This document shows, one piece after another, positions 25,050-33,399 of a stretch of 64,000 bases of DNA. A model generated the notes under the pieces. It had not been told where the DNA came from. It did no database searches and saw nothing but the letters and a program-made list of their open reading frames with translations. Position 1 is the first letter of the stretch. Each line of letters starts with the position of its first letter. This DNA comes from DTU098 sp964498525 (lineage in GTDB: Bacteria > Bacillota > Desulfotomaculia > Desulfotomaculales > Pelotomaculaceae): positions 110,666 through 174,665 of the forward strand of contig CAZCGU010000007.1 of NCBI GenBank assembly GCA_964498525.1, given 5' to 3'. Both the position numbers and the translations under genes were made by a program.

Positions 25050-26830
25050 AATGTTATATTTGCGAAAGGGGCTGTGAAATACCCGAGGGCGGCACGGGGG
25101 CTTGCGGCATGTATCTAAACCAGGCGGGGGAGATCACAGAGCGGTTTCCCAACAAATACCTGATCACAACGCCCATTTCCGTGGAAACAATGCCTGTGCT
25201 GCACTTTTATCCCGGAGGAAAGTTTCTGCAAATCAGCACTGCGGGGTGTAATTTTGATTGTGACGGTTGTATTTCCACGGTAATTGTCAGGGAGATGGCT
25301 CCCGGCAGCAGGGCTTTAAGAGAATTATCGCAGGAACAGGTGGTTGAAGAAGCATTAAGAAGTGATTGTCAGGGGATTGCCTTTTTAATGAACGATCCCC
25401 TGGCTTCGTTGTTATCCTTTGCCGGCGTTGCCAGAGCCGCCAAAAAGCATGGTTTGCTGGTGGGATGTTCCTCAAACGCCTATTTTACGGATGCTTCCCT
25501 CGACCTCATAATTGATAATTTGGATTTTATAAATATAGGCTTCAAGGGACTTACCGCCGGGGCTTACAGGAAATGTGGCGGACATTCTGCTGAACCCGTA
25601 CTGAGAAATATTAAAAGACTGCATGACAGCGGGGTGCATGTGGAGGTTTCCTGTATCCACACCCAAAATAACCGGGAAGAAATCGTAAGTCTGGCCCGGA
25701 AACTGGCTGAAATCTCAATTGACCTGCCCTTGCAGGTGATGCGCTTTCTTCCCGTGGAAAAAGCGGAGCCCCACCTGGAGCCTGCTATCCGGGATTCCGA
25801 GCAGCTGTGCAGAAGCTTGTCGGTCCACCTGAGCTACGTCTATCTCTTCAACTCCCCTGGAACTGAACACCTCAACACCTTTTGTCCCCGCTGCGGTTTT
25901 TTAATCTACAAACGGGAGTTTTACGGACCCATGGGAGCCAGGTTGAAGCGTCCGGTTGAGGGCCTGGGATTGGATGAGAATAACAGGTGTCCGTCCTGTA
26001 AACTCGGCCTTAGTTTTAAGGGAAGCCGGGCCCCGGCTTTTTACCAGGAGGGGGATTTTGAGGGCGGCTATCCCTTTACCAGGGCTTTGGAAATGGTTGA
26101 ATCTGTGTTGATTACCATGGGCATAAGTAAAAAAGACAAGGTTGCGCTGGTTTGGGAAGATGTGATTTGCCGCAGCGGCTTGCCGAAACTACACCGCGAC
26201 CTGCAAAATCCCGGAACCTTTGTCGGCATGATCAGATATTTCGGGAAACTGATTCAGGAGGAGGGCAGGGCGGAAAAACTGGCGGTTTATATGGAAGAAA
26301 AGATAGACCTGATTAAGGCCGGTTTGACCGCCGTAAAGAATAAACCCCGGGTGTATTATGCCATGGGCAAACCCAATTTTTGCATCAAGGGAGGCCGTTT
26401 GGAGAACCAGTTGATTGAAACCGCGGGTGGGGTGAGTGTAAATAAGGAAATAAGCGGCAGCGGCAGGCCTGGTATGAACATAACCTACGAACAATTGGAA
26501 TCGCTGAATCCGGAGGTTATCTTTATATCATCCTTTATATCATCGTCTGTGGAGGACTTTTATAAAGAGTGTGCTGAGGCCGGTATCGATATCGAGGCGG
26601 TCAGAAATACGAGAGTTTATTCATACCCGGCGCCCTGCTGGGATTTTGGCAGCCCCAGATGGATTCTAGGACTTATGTATATAGCAAATGTTTTGCATCC
26701 GGAAATATTTCATTTTGATTTAATTAAAGAAGCGCAGATGTTTTACCGGGAGTTTTACAATCTTAGTTTCGATTTATCCGATCTCAACCGTTCCTTTAGC
26801 AAGCCAAGCAGCAAGTGGGGGTGGCAATAG
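25046..26830 (+). CDS. Radical SAM enzyme fused to a periplasmic-binding-protein-like domain
   Basis: 594 residues from a GTG at 25046 with AAGGAGG eight bases upstream; the frame stays open to 25019. Order: an N-terminal Cys cluster C3-x2-C6-x3-C10 ... C20 as in PflA/AmmeMemoRadiSam relatives; a radical SAM domain with C68-x3-C72-x2-C75 (STAGCNFDCDGC) for the 4Fe-4S cluster; a zinc-ribbon-like CPRCGF ... CPSCKL segment at about 285-325; then from about 340 a domain that resembles metal-chelate-binding proteins of the importer (YYAMGKPNFCIKGG, ESLNPEVIFIS, LMYIANVLHPEIF). No signal peptide is present, so the binding domain is cytoplasmic. It may receive the imported complex and process it. 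Function inferred, not known. Confidence 0.85.
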   Translation: MKCYICERGCEIPEGGTGACGMYLNQAGEITERFPNKYLITTPISVETMPVLHFYPGGKFLQISTAGCNFDCDGCISTVIVREMAPGSRALRELSQEQVVEEALRSDCQGIAFLMNDPLASLLSFAGVARAAKKHGLLVGCSSNAYFTDASLDLIIDNLDFINIGFKGLTAGAYRKCGGHSAEPVLRNIKRLHDSGVHVEVSCIHTQNNREEIVSLARKLAEISIDLPLQVMRFLPVEKAEPHLEPAIRDSEQLCRSLSVHLSYVYLFNSPGTEHLNTFCPRCGFLIYKREFYGPMGARLKRPVEGLGLDENNRCPSCKLGLSFKGSRAPAFYQEGDFEGGYPFTRALEMVESVLITMGISKKDKVALVWEDVICRSGLPKLHRDLQNPGTFVGMIRYFGKLIQEEGRAEKLAVYMEEKIDLIKAGLTAVKNKPRVYYAMGKPNFCIKGGRLENQLIETAGGVSVNKEISGSGRPGMNITYEQLESLNPEVIFISSFISSSVEDFYKECAEAGIDIEAVRNTRVYSYPAPCWDFGSPRWILGLMYIANVLHPEIFHFDLIKEAQMFYREFYNLSFDLSDLNRSFSKPSSKWGWQ

Positions 26831-26918
26831 AAGGGGAATTTAAATAATGATTTGCCCTTTGGGGTATGCGGATCACGTTTGCAGCCGGTTTTAATAGGGT
26901 GAAAAGCTTGATTGACTG

Positions 26919-28625
26919 GTGTTCTGGTTAATGGCGCGGCTTTCCGGTAGCCTTTTGCCGGTCTTGTTCATAGATATAATGAAAGCGGTTGGTTTTAAAC
27001 TGAATAACAGGGCGGGCAACACACATCGTTTGATTCTAAATTGCGAGGGGATCGGATTGGGCGCCGGAGAATTAAAAAGGAATAACAGCGGCCCGAAGGC
27101 AGGGGAAAGCCAGGCCGGAGTCAATAGAATAATTGCTGAAGACAGTCCTTTGACAGGGCCGGCGGTAGAAAGGCAGACCCGGGGCGACGCCGGTCCATGG
27201 GGTGCTCGGAGTGTCCAACCTGTTCCCGGAATCGTCATTGCTAATGAAGAGCTCTGTACCGCCGGCAGCGATCATGCCGTAATTACCTGGGTGACGCCGG
27301 GGCGGGAAGCGGATACCTCTGTTTATGTGGGGAGTAAGCCTTCATCCATGGTGCGGCGTACCTTCCGGCAGCAAGGGGAGTTCCATTATGCTGAACTCAC
27401 CGGCTTGAAACCAGCCACGCGTTACTGGTACCAGGTGGAAAGCGGCGGCGCCAGGGGTTCGTTGAACTCCTTCAGCACCCTGCCCCGTCCCAGGGGGAGG
27501 CGTCTGTTCAGCTTCGCTCTGTTTAGCGATCTGCATCTTACGCAGGGGGACCCCTGCGGGGATATTAACGAGATCTTTTTCGGCAAGCTGAACGAATACT
27601 CAGCCGATCTCATGATCCAGTGCATTTTCGATGCCGGTAAACGAAATATCGACCTGGCGGTGCTCACCGGCGACCTGACGGACTCAGCAAGTGCAAATCA
27701 GTACAGGATGCTGCGGGACCAGATTTTGCCCCGTTTTGGCACAACTCCTTATTTTTTATGTCCCGGTAATCACGACAAATTCACGAAAAACGGCGGTCTG
27801 GGAGAGGAGGGTTTTCTGGAATACGCGGCAAAGGGGGACAAAACTTACGGGCACGCTGTTTTTAAGGACTGCCTGTTCCTGCTGCTGGATTCCTGCAGGC
27901 GGGACGACAACTGGGGCTATGTCGATCCCGGGCAGATTCAGTGGCTGCGGGATATCCTGGAAGACAGCCGCGGTATGCCCTCCTTTTTGTTCCTGCACCA
28001 TCCCTGTAACGGCCCCGACCTCTGGTTCGGGGTTAAGAATTACAGGGAGCTGCAGCAGGCAATCCGGCCCTTTCCCGGTGTCCAGGGCATATTTTACGGC
28101 CACATGCACCGGTGCAAGGTTGCCACCAATAACTTCCTTACGGGAGCCCGTCCTTTCGTTGCAGTCCCGGCCACTGTGCAGTTCCCCTGCGCCTATGCCA
28201 TCGTGACAGTATACGTAGGGGGATTTGAATACAATACCTACAAAGTGAACAGACTGGATTTGTCGGAAAAATCGCGGGAGAAGATTGTTTTTAAAAACCC
28301 GGGTAAAACAGCCTACGTCTGGTACAGCTTCGGCGGCCTCGGCGACCGGTGTTTTTCCTGTTTCTCCGGCAGACTGCACAGGCAGCGACAGTTCGAACTA
28401 TCTTTTACAACCGATCGGGCCGGATCGCTGGAACTGTATAACAGGACCCAGCCCTGTGCCGGCGCAAGCATTGCGCTGGCCGGGGAAGGCGGCCTTTCCA
28501 GGGTCGTCCTGGGGCGCCACGGGTCTTTTTTCCCGGCTGCCCGGGCCTACAGCGATATTCTGCTGCAGTACGGCGTCAGAGCTTCGATTTTGGGTGACGG
28601 CGGCTCCGACCAGCCCTGGTTGTAA
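26919..28625 (+). CDS. Metallophosphoesterase with purple-acid-phosphatase-like N-domain
   Basis: About 568 residues. From about residue 115 a fibronectin-III-like domain (DHAVITWVTPGREADTSVYV ... LTGLKPATRYWYQVE) is followed by a calcineurin-like phosphoesterase core: FSDLHLTQ (D-x-H), LTGDLTDS (GDxxD), CPGNHDKF (GNHD), FLHHP and FYGHMHR (GHxH). All five metal-binding blocks are intact. The first 100 residues are not recognisable and no clear signal peptide is seen. The start is uncertain: GTG 26919, ATG 26931 or later, none with a strong ribosome binding site. Substrate (phosphomonoester, phosphodiester or nucleotide) is unknown. A strong hairpin follows. Confidence 0.85.
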   Translation: MFWLMARLSGSLLPVLFIDIMKAVGFKLNNRAGNTHRLILNCEGIGLGAGELKRNNSGPKAGESQAGVNRIIAEDSPLTGPAVERQTRGDAGPWGARSVQPVPGIVIANEELCTAGSDHAVITWVTPGREADTSVYVGSKPSSMVRRTFRQQGEFHYAELTGLKPATRYWYQVESGGARGSLNSFSTLPRPRGRRLFSFALFSDLHLTQGDPCGDINEIFFGKLNEYSADLMIQCIFDAGKRNIDLAVLTGDLTDSASANQYRMLRDQILPRFGTTPYFLCPGNHDKFTKNGGLGEEGFLEYAAKGDKTYGHAVFKDCLFLLLDSCRRDDNWGYVDPGQIQWLRDILEDSRGMPSFLFLHHPCNGPDLWFGVKNYRELQQAIRPFPGVQGIFYGHMHRCKVATNNFLTGARPFVAVPATVQFPCAYAIVTVYVGGFEYNTYKVNRLDLSEKSREKIVFKNPGKTAYVWYSFGGLGDRCFSCFSGRLHRQRQFELSFTTDRAGSLELYNRTQPCAGASIALAGEGGLSRVVLGRHGSFFPAARAYSDILLQYGVRASILGDGGSDQPWL

Positions 28626-28722
28626 CTGGTTGCAAATAGCAGGGCGGAAACTTGCCCTGTTCCATTCTGTTTGACCTAAAGCTATTATAAATCAGACTAT
28701 CCTTTCAAATGACGACTTCTAA

Positions 28723-28800
28723 GGCCGGATGTTCAACGACCCTTTTGAATTTAAAGAGGGCGTTGAGCATCCGGCTTTTAAAAAGGCCCGGGCTTTTTTT
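28723..28800 (+). terminator. Long hairpin plus second T-run hairpin
   Basis: GCCGGATGTTCAACGACCC pairs almost perfectly with GGGCGTTGAGCATCCGGC (28723-28775). A short AAGGCCCGGGCTT hairpin with seven T residues follows at 28780-28800. It ends transcription after the phosphoesterase; the stem is longer than a normal terminator. Confidence 0.75.
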
Positions 28801-28998
28801 AGTCCACCCGGCTCTCTTCCCCATTTTTTTTATTATCTGTAATTGTAATTAAACGATTAATTAATATAATATGAAGGAAATGAAGGAATACTTAATTTCC
28901 TGCTCTGGTATTTTTCCAGCCTGGACGAGCAGTACAGGCGCCGGGAAAAGGATGAAACCGGCGAAGGCGATTAAACAAAACGTAAAGGAAAGCGCGTT

Positions 28999-29709
28999 AT
29001 GGAAAAAAATGTGCTGATGAAGCTGGATAGAATTACACGGACTTACCAGATGGGTGAAGTTGCCGTCCAGGCCTTAAAGGAAACCTCCCTGGACATCCTG
29101 GAGGGGGAACTGCTGGTAATCCTGGGTCCCAGCGGGTCCGGCAAAAGCACCCTCCTCAACATTATCGGCGGCATGGACTCGCCTTCCAGCGGCGGAGTAC
29201 TTTTTGGCCGGGAAGATTTATCCCTGGCTTCAGAAAAGCAGTTGACCCGCTTCCGGCGGGAGGAAGTGGGCTTTGTCTTTCAATTCTACAATTTGATTCC
29301 CGATTTGACGGCAGGGGAAAACGTGGAACTGGCGGCCGGATTGGTTGAGAATCCGCTATCCGTTGCGGAAGTATTAAAGGAAGTGGGCCTGGAAGAACGG
29401 GCAGATCATTTTCCCTCCCAGTTAAGCGGCGGTGAACAGCAGCGTGTGGCTATCGCCCGGGCCGCAGTTAAAAGGCCCCGCCTGCTTCTTTGCGATGAAC
29501 CCACCGGGGCCCTGGATCAAAAGATCGGCCAGGTTGTGCTGGGCCTTCTGAATAAAATAAACCGCGAGCAGGGCAGCACGGTGGTGATTGTCACGCATAA
29601 CACCCCCATCAGCGCCATGGCCAACAGGGTTATCCGCATGAGCAGCGGCATTATCGCAGAAATTACCGAAAATAAGAACCCGCAGCCGGCCGAAAGGATT
29701 GAATGGTAA
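28999..29709 (+). CDS. MacB/LolD-type ABC export ATPase
   Basis: 236 residues. Walker A GPSGSGKSTLLN, Q-loop VFQFYNLIPDLTAGENV, signature LSGGEQQRVAIARA, Walker B LLLCDEPTGALD and the switch HNTPIS. The GGMDSPSSG and FYNLIPDLT spacings are those of the MacB/LolD/FtsE branch that pairs with FtsX-like permeases. Its stop touches the ATG of the permease gene. It energises a mechanotransmission-type exporter together with 29710-33270. Confidence 0.92.
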   Translation: MEKNVLMKLDRITRTYQMGEVAVQALKETSLDILEGELLVILGPSGSGKSTLLNIIGGMDSPSSGGVLFGREDLSLASEKQLTRFRREEVGFVFQFYNLIPDLTAGENVELAAGLVENPLSVAEVLKEVGLEERADHFPSQLSGGEQQRVAIARAAVKRPRLLLCDEPTGALDQKIGQVVLGLLNKINREQGSTVVIVTHNTPISAMANRVIRMSSGIIAEITENKNPQPAERIEW

Positions 29710-32088
29710 ATGAACGTCCTGACCAGGAAGCTATGGCGCACCATTGGAAGCACCAGGGGCCAGTTTCTGGCAGTGGCGGCGGTGGTCACGGTGGGTATTA
29801 CCGTCTACATCGCCATGTCCACCGCCTATTATAACCTGAACCGCTCCCAGGCGGCTTTTTACGGGGAAAATGACTTCGCTGATTATTATTTTCACGTGGT
29901 GAGAGCGCCCCAGCAGATAATCAGGCAGGTGGAGGCCGTGCCCGGGGTTGAGAAGGTCACCGGCCGGATTCAAAAGGATGTCCCCATTCTGAAAGAAGAT
30001 CACCAGAGGGCTACTGCCCGGCTCATCAGTTACCCCCTGCCCGTGGAAAATGAAATAAACCGCTTTCGCCTGGAAGCGGGGCGGCTCTTTGAGAAATATC
30101 CCCAGGGCGGGGGTATTGAAGTGCTGGTGGACCCCAAGTATTTTGACGCCAACCTCCGCTCTTTCAATGATGAGATCAGCATCGTGGCCGAAGGGAAGCA
30201 GGTTTTTCTAACTGTGACGGGGACCGCCACCAGTCCCGAGACAATTTACACCTTGAAGGATGCCGGCGCCATGATGCCGGACCCCGCAACCTTCGGTATA
30301 ATCATGCTGCCCCACAATCAAGCCGAGCAAATCCTGGGTCTTAACGGCGAGATCAATCAGGTGGTGATTACCATTGACCCCGGCGGGGACGAAAAGGTGG
30401 TGGCCGATCAGGTCAAGGAGATTCTGAAGCCCTACGGCAACCTGGCCGCCTATCCCCGCAAGGATCAGCTCAGCCACGCCATCCTGCAGGGGGAGATTGA
30501 TTCCCTGAAGGCAATCACCGGCTTCATGCCGGCTATTTTCCTGGGTATCGCCGCTGCCATCCAGTTTATTATGCTGGGACGCATGGTTAAAGTTCAGCGC
30601 CTGCAAATCGGGGTCATGAAAGCAATGGGCTATACCAGCGGTCGAATCATGTTCCATTATACCGGCTATGCCCTGGCGGTGGCATTGGCGGGGGCGCTGC
30701 CGGGAATCCTGCTGGGTCTCGGCCTGGCAACGGCCATATCCGTGGTTTTCGCCCAGTTTTTCAGTCTTCCGGAAACCATCGGCGGGGTAAACTACAGGGC
30801 TGTTATCCACGGATTGCTCCTGGCGGTGACGGTAAGCCTTGCCGCCGGCCTGCTGGCGGTTCGCGGGGTGACCAGGGTCAGGCCGGCCGAGTCCATGCGC
30901 CCGGAGCTACCCGGGGGAACCGGGCGGATGTTTCTGGAAGGGTTGCCCTGGATCTGGCAAAGGCTGGACGCAACCTGGAAAATGAGCCTGAGGGCCGTAA
31001 ACCGCAAACGGGGCCGTTTCGGAGTCACCCTTCTGGGGGTGGTTTTTGCGGTGGGCCTTCTGGTCATGTCTCTTTTCATGAACGATGCAGTGGATTACAT
31101 GATCAGACAACATTTTTTTGAGGAGCAGCGCTACGATTTATTGGTCCGGTTCAGCCAGCCGGTGCAAGAACGGGAGCTGAGCAATATTTCCCGCCTGGAA
31201 GGTGTTGTGAAAACAGAGCCCTTGCTAGAAATTCCGGCTAAGATCCATTTTAACGGGCGCTCGGAAGATGATCTGCTCCTGGGTCTCCCCCCGGACACAA
31301 GTTTAAAAAAAATGGTGGGAAACGATGAAAGGCAGGTGGCTTTGCCGGAAGACGGGTTTTTAGTCAGTGCCAGGTCGGCTAAAAGGCTGGGTTTGAGGAC
31401 AGGGGACCGGGTTGAGGTGGAAACTCTCCTGGGACTGGGACCACCCCGCAGGGCCGGCCTTATGGTGACCGGTGTGAACAGGCAGCTGGTGGGAAGCGGA
31501 TCATATATTTCCCTGGACCTGGCCAACCGGGTGATGCAGGAGAGCGGGGTTGTTTCCGGCGCCATGCTGAAGGTTGATCCCGGACAAACCGGCAGAGTGG
31601 AGCGGGAGTTAAGCGATATGACCGGCGTCTCTTCCATTTCCAGCAAGGGCAAGGAGCTGGACAACTTGAATCAAAGTCTGGGCAGCATGGTTTTTTCCGT
31701 TACGATGATGGTTGTATTTGCCGCCTTGCTTGGTTTTGCCATCGTCTATAACGCCTCCGTAATTAGTTTTGCCGAGCGCCGCAGGGAGCTGGCAACTCTG
31801 CGGGTGGTGGGCTTTACCAATCCGGAGGTCTCCAGCCTGTTGTTTAAGGAAAACCTGCTGCAGTCGTTGCTGGGAGTGGCCCTGGGACTGCCCTTCGGTA
31901 ATCTAATGACCCGGTGGTACGTTCAGGGAGTAAGCACAGATTTATATACCTTGCCCATTGTTATCTACCCTCAGACCTACTTTTTTTCCGCCCTGGGGGG
32001 AATTGTTTTCATCACAGTGGCGCATTTCCTGGCGGCCCGGGGGATAAGCAGGCTTGAACTGGTGGAAGTCCTCAAGAACAGTGATTAG
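29710..32088 (+). CDS. FtsX/MacB-like ABC permease, two-unit
   Basis: 792 residues made of two FtsX-type units. Helix 1 (GQFLAVAAVVTVGITVYIAM) is followed by a large external domain. A three-helix bundle lies at about 270-400, a second long external domain at about 450-650, and a final bundle (FAALLGFAIVYNASVISFAERRRELATLRVVGFTNPEV), whose ELATLRVVG is the classic FtsX_C marker. The duplicated layout is that of Gram-positive permeases of the BceB/YtrF or DevC kind. It does not transport by itself but couples ATP use by the 28999-29709 protein to extraction of a lipid, peptide or drug. Confidence 0.9.
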   Translation: MNVLTRKLWRTIGSTRGQFLAVAAVVTVGITVYIAMSTAYYNLNRSQAAFYGENDFADYYFHVVRAPQQIIRQVEAVPGVEKVTGRIQKDVPILKEDHQRATARLISYPLPVENEINRFRLEAGRLFEKYPQGGGIEVLVDPKYFDANLRSFNDEISIVAEGKQVFLTVTGTATSPETIYTLKDAGAMMPDPATFGIIMLPHNQAEQILGLNGEINQVVITIDPGGDEKVVADQVKEILKPYGNLAAYPRKDQLSHAILQGEIDSLKAITGFMPAIFLGIAAAIQFIMLGRMVKVQRLQIGVMKAMGYTSGRIMFHYTGYALAVALAGALPGILLGLGLATAISVVFAQFFSLPETIGGVNYRAVIHGLLLAVTVSLAAGLLAVRGVTRVRPAESMRPELPGGTGRMFLEGLPWIWQRLDATWKMSLRAVNRKRGRFGVTLLGVVFAVGLLVMSLFMNDAVDYMIRQHFFEEQRYDLLVRFSQPVQERELSNISRLEGVVKTEPLLEIPAKIHFNGRSEDDLLLGLPPDTSLKKMVGNDERQVALPEDGFLVSARSAKRLGLRTGDRVEVETLLGLGPPRRAGLMVTGVNRQLVGSGSYISLDLANRVMQESGVVSGAMLKVDPGQTGRVERELSDMTGVSSISSKGKELDNLNQSLGSMVFSVTMMVVFAALLGFAIVYNASVISFAERRRELATLRVVGFTNPEVSSLLFKENLLQSLLGVALGLPFGNLMTRWYVQGVSTDLYTLPIVIYPQTYFFSALGGIVFITVAHFLAARGISRLELVEVLKNSD

Positions 32089-32100
32089 CGGGGGGTTACG

Positions 32101-33270
32101 ATGAAGGGGAAAAAGAAGGTTTACCTGATCGGCGCAATCATTCTGGCGGGGCTGGCGGCGGCAACCATAAAAATGCTCTGGGGCGGCCAGGAAGTGGAGG
32201 TATTGCAAGTCCAGCCGGGTACCATTACCCGGTCCGTTACGGACAGCGGCTATGTGCAGTCTGCCGCTGATTTTGCCATCCAGGCCACCCAGAACGCCCG
32301 GGTGAGCGAAGTGCTGGTGGAGACAGGTCAGAGCGTTAAAGCGGGCCAAATCCTGCTTGCCCTGGAAAACTTGGACCTGTCCGTCCAGATCAGCGAGGCG
32401 CGATCCCAGCTGTCCCAGGCGCAAACAGCGGCCCAAGGCGCCCGGGCCGCCCTGGAGCGAACCAGGCTGGAGCTGGCTGACGCCGGCGAAAACAGGAAAA
32501 GAATAGAGGAGCTTTACGGGGCGGGCGCCGTCTCCCGGGCGGAGTACGACAGGGCTGTACTTCAGGTGGAGACCTGCACCCGGACCCTGGAGGAGCAAAA
32601 CGCCCTCCTGGACAGCGACCTGGCCCGGGCGGCCGGCTTCCGGGAATCCCTGGACCGGCTGGAGGCCAAGGAAGGGCAGCTGGTGGTGAAAAGCCCCGCC
32701 GACGGAATAGTGCTGGATCTGCCAGTCAAGCGGGAGGAAGTGGTGGGTCCCATGACCCCGGTGGCGACTGTGGCGGCGGCAGGCCAGCTGGAAGTGAAAG
32801 CCGATATTTTGAGTGACGACCTGGGTGAGGTAAAACTGGGACAAAGGGTTATCATCTCCGCCCCTGTGCTGGGCTCGGAGACCCTTACCGGTGAGGTGAA
32901 AAAAATATATCCCCGGGCTGAAGAAAAACAGTCTGCTTTGGGTGTAATCCAGCGGAGGGTGCCGGTCATCATTACCCTGACGGACCCCGGTCCTTTAAAA
33001 CCCGGCTATGAAGTGAGAGTCGGCATCGTGACCCGGATCCGGGAAGGGGTCCTGGTGCTTCCCCGGGAAGCAGTCCGCACCACAGGAGACGGGCAAAGGG
33101 AAGTGTCGGTTGTGGTGAAGGAGCGGGTGGAGCGCCGGCCTGTCCAGACCGGGCTGAGCGACCAGGCTGCCATTGAGATCACGGGAGGGCTGGAGGAAGG
33201 GGATGTGGTTATCCGGGACGGCGGCTCGGAACTGAAAGAAAAGACCAGAGTGAGGCCGGTAGTTAGTTAA
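32101..33270 (+). CDS. MacA/HlyD-type membrane fusion (adaptor) protein
   Basis: 389 residues. One N-terminal anchor (VYLIGAIILAGLAAATIKML), then a lipoyl/barrel-sandwich half (RVSEVLVETGQSVKAGQILLAL), a long helical hairpin rich in Ala/Glu/Gln (about 100-185), the second lipoyl half (LVVKSPADGIVLDLPVKREE) and a beta-barrel with LKPGYEVRVGIVTR. This is the adaptor of MacAB-type systems. In organisms with a single membrane it probably forms an outer-surface tunnel or substrate chaperone for the permease. It follows the permease by 12 bases. Confidence 0.92.
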   Translation: MKGKKKVYLIGAIILAGLAAATIKMLWGGQEVEVLQVQPGTITRSVTDSGYVQSAADFAIQATQNARVSEVLVETGQSVKAGQILLALENLDLSVQISEARSQLSQAQTAAQGARAALERTRLELADAGENRKRIEELYGAGAVSRAEYDRAVLQVETCTRTLEEQNALLDSDLARAAGFRESLDRLEAKEGQLVVKSPADGIVLDLPVKREEVVGPMTPVATVAAAGQLEVKADILSDDLGEVKLGQRVIISAPVLGSETLTGEVKKIYPRAEEKQSALGVIQRRVPVIITLTDPGPLKPGYEVRVGIVTRIREGVLVLPREAVRTTGDGQREVSVVVKERVERRPVQTGLSDQAAIEITGGLEEGDVVIRDGGSELKEKTRVRPVVS

Positions 33271-33273
33271 AAA

Positions 33274-33307
33274 GGCAGCCCGCGGGACGAACCCGGGGGC
33301 TGCTTTA
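33274..33307. terminator. Bidirectional hairpin between macA-like gene and ilvD
   Basis: GCAGCCC (33275-33281) pairs with GGGCTGC (33297-33303). The minus strand side ends in five T residues, so it best terminates ilvD transcription, and it is placed to stop the plus-strand export operon too. Confidence 0.75.
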
Positions 33308-33399
33308 TGGCTGCATAATTTTAAAGGCTTATTTTGAAATGGTTGATACCGGCTGTTAAACTGTTGCTTTATACCGTTTCAATAAACTGCACAACTGTT

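Noticed and set aside
28870..28973. Short frame before the export ATPase (YEGNEGILNFLLWYF...)
   Set aside because: No start codon and no family; probably chance.
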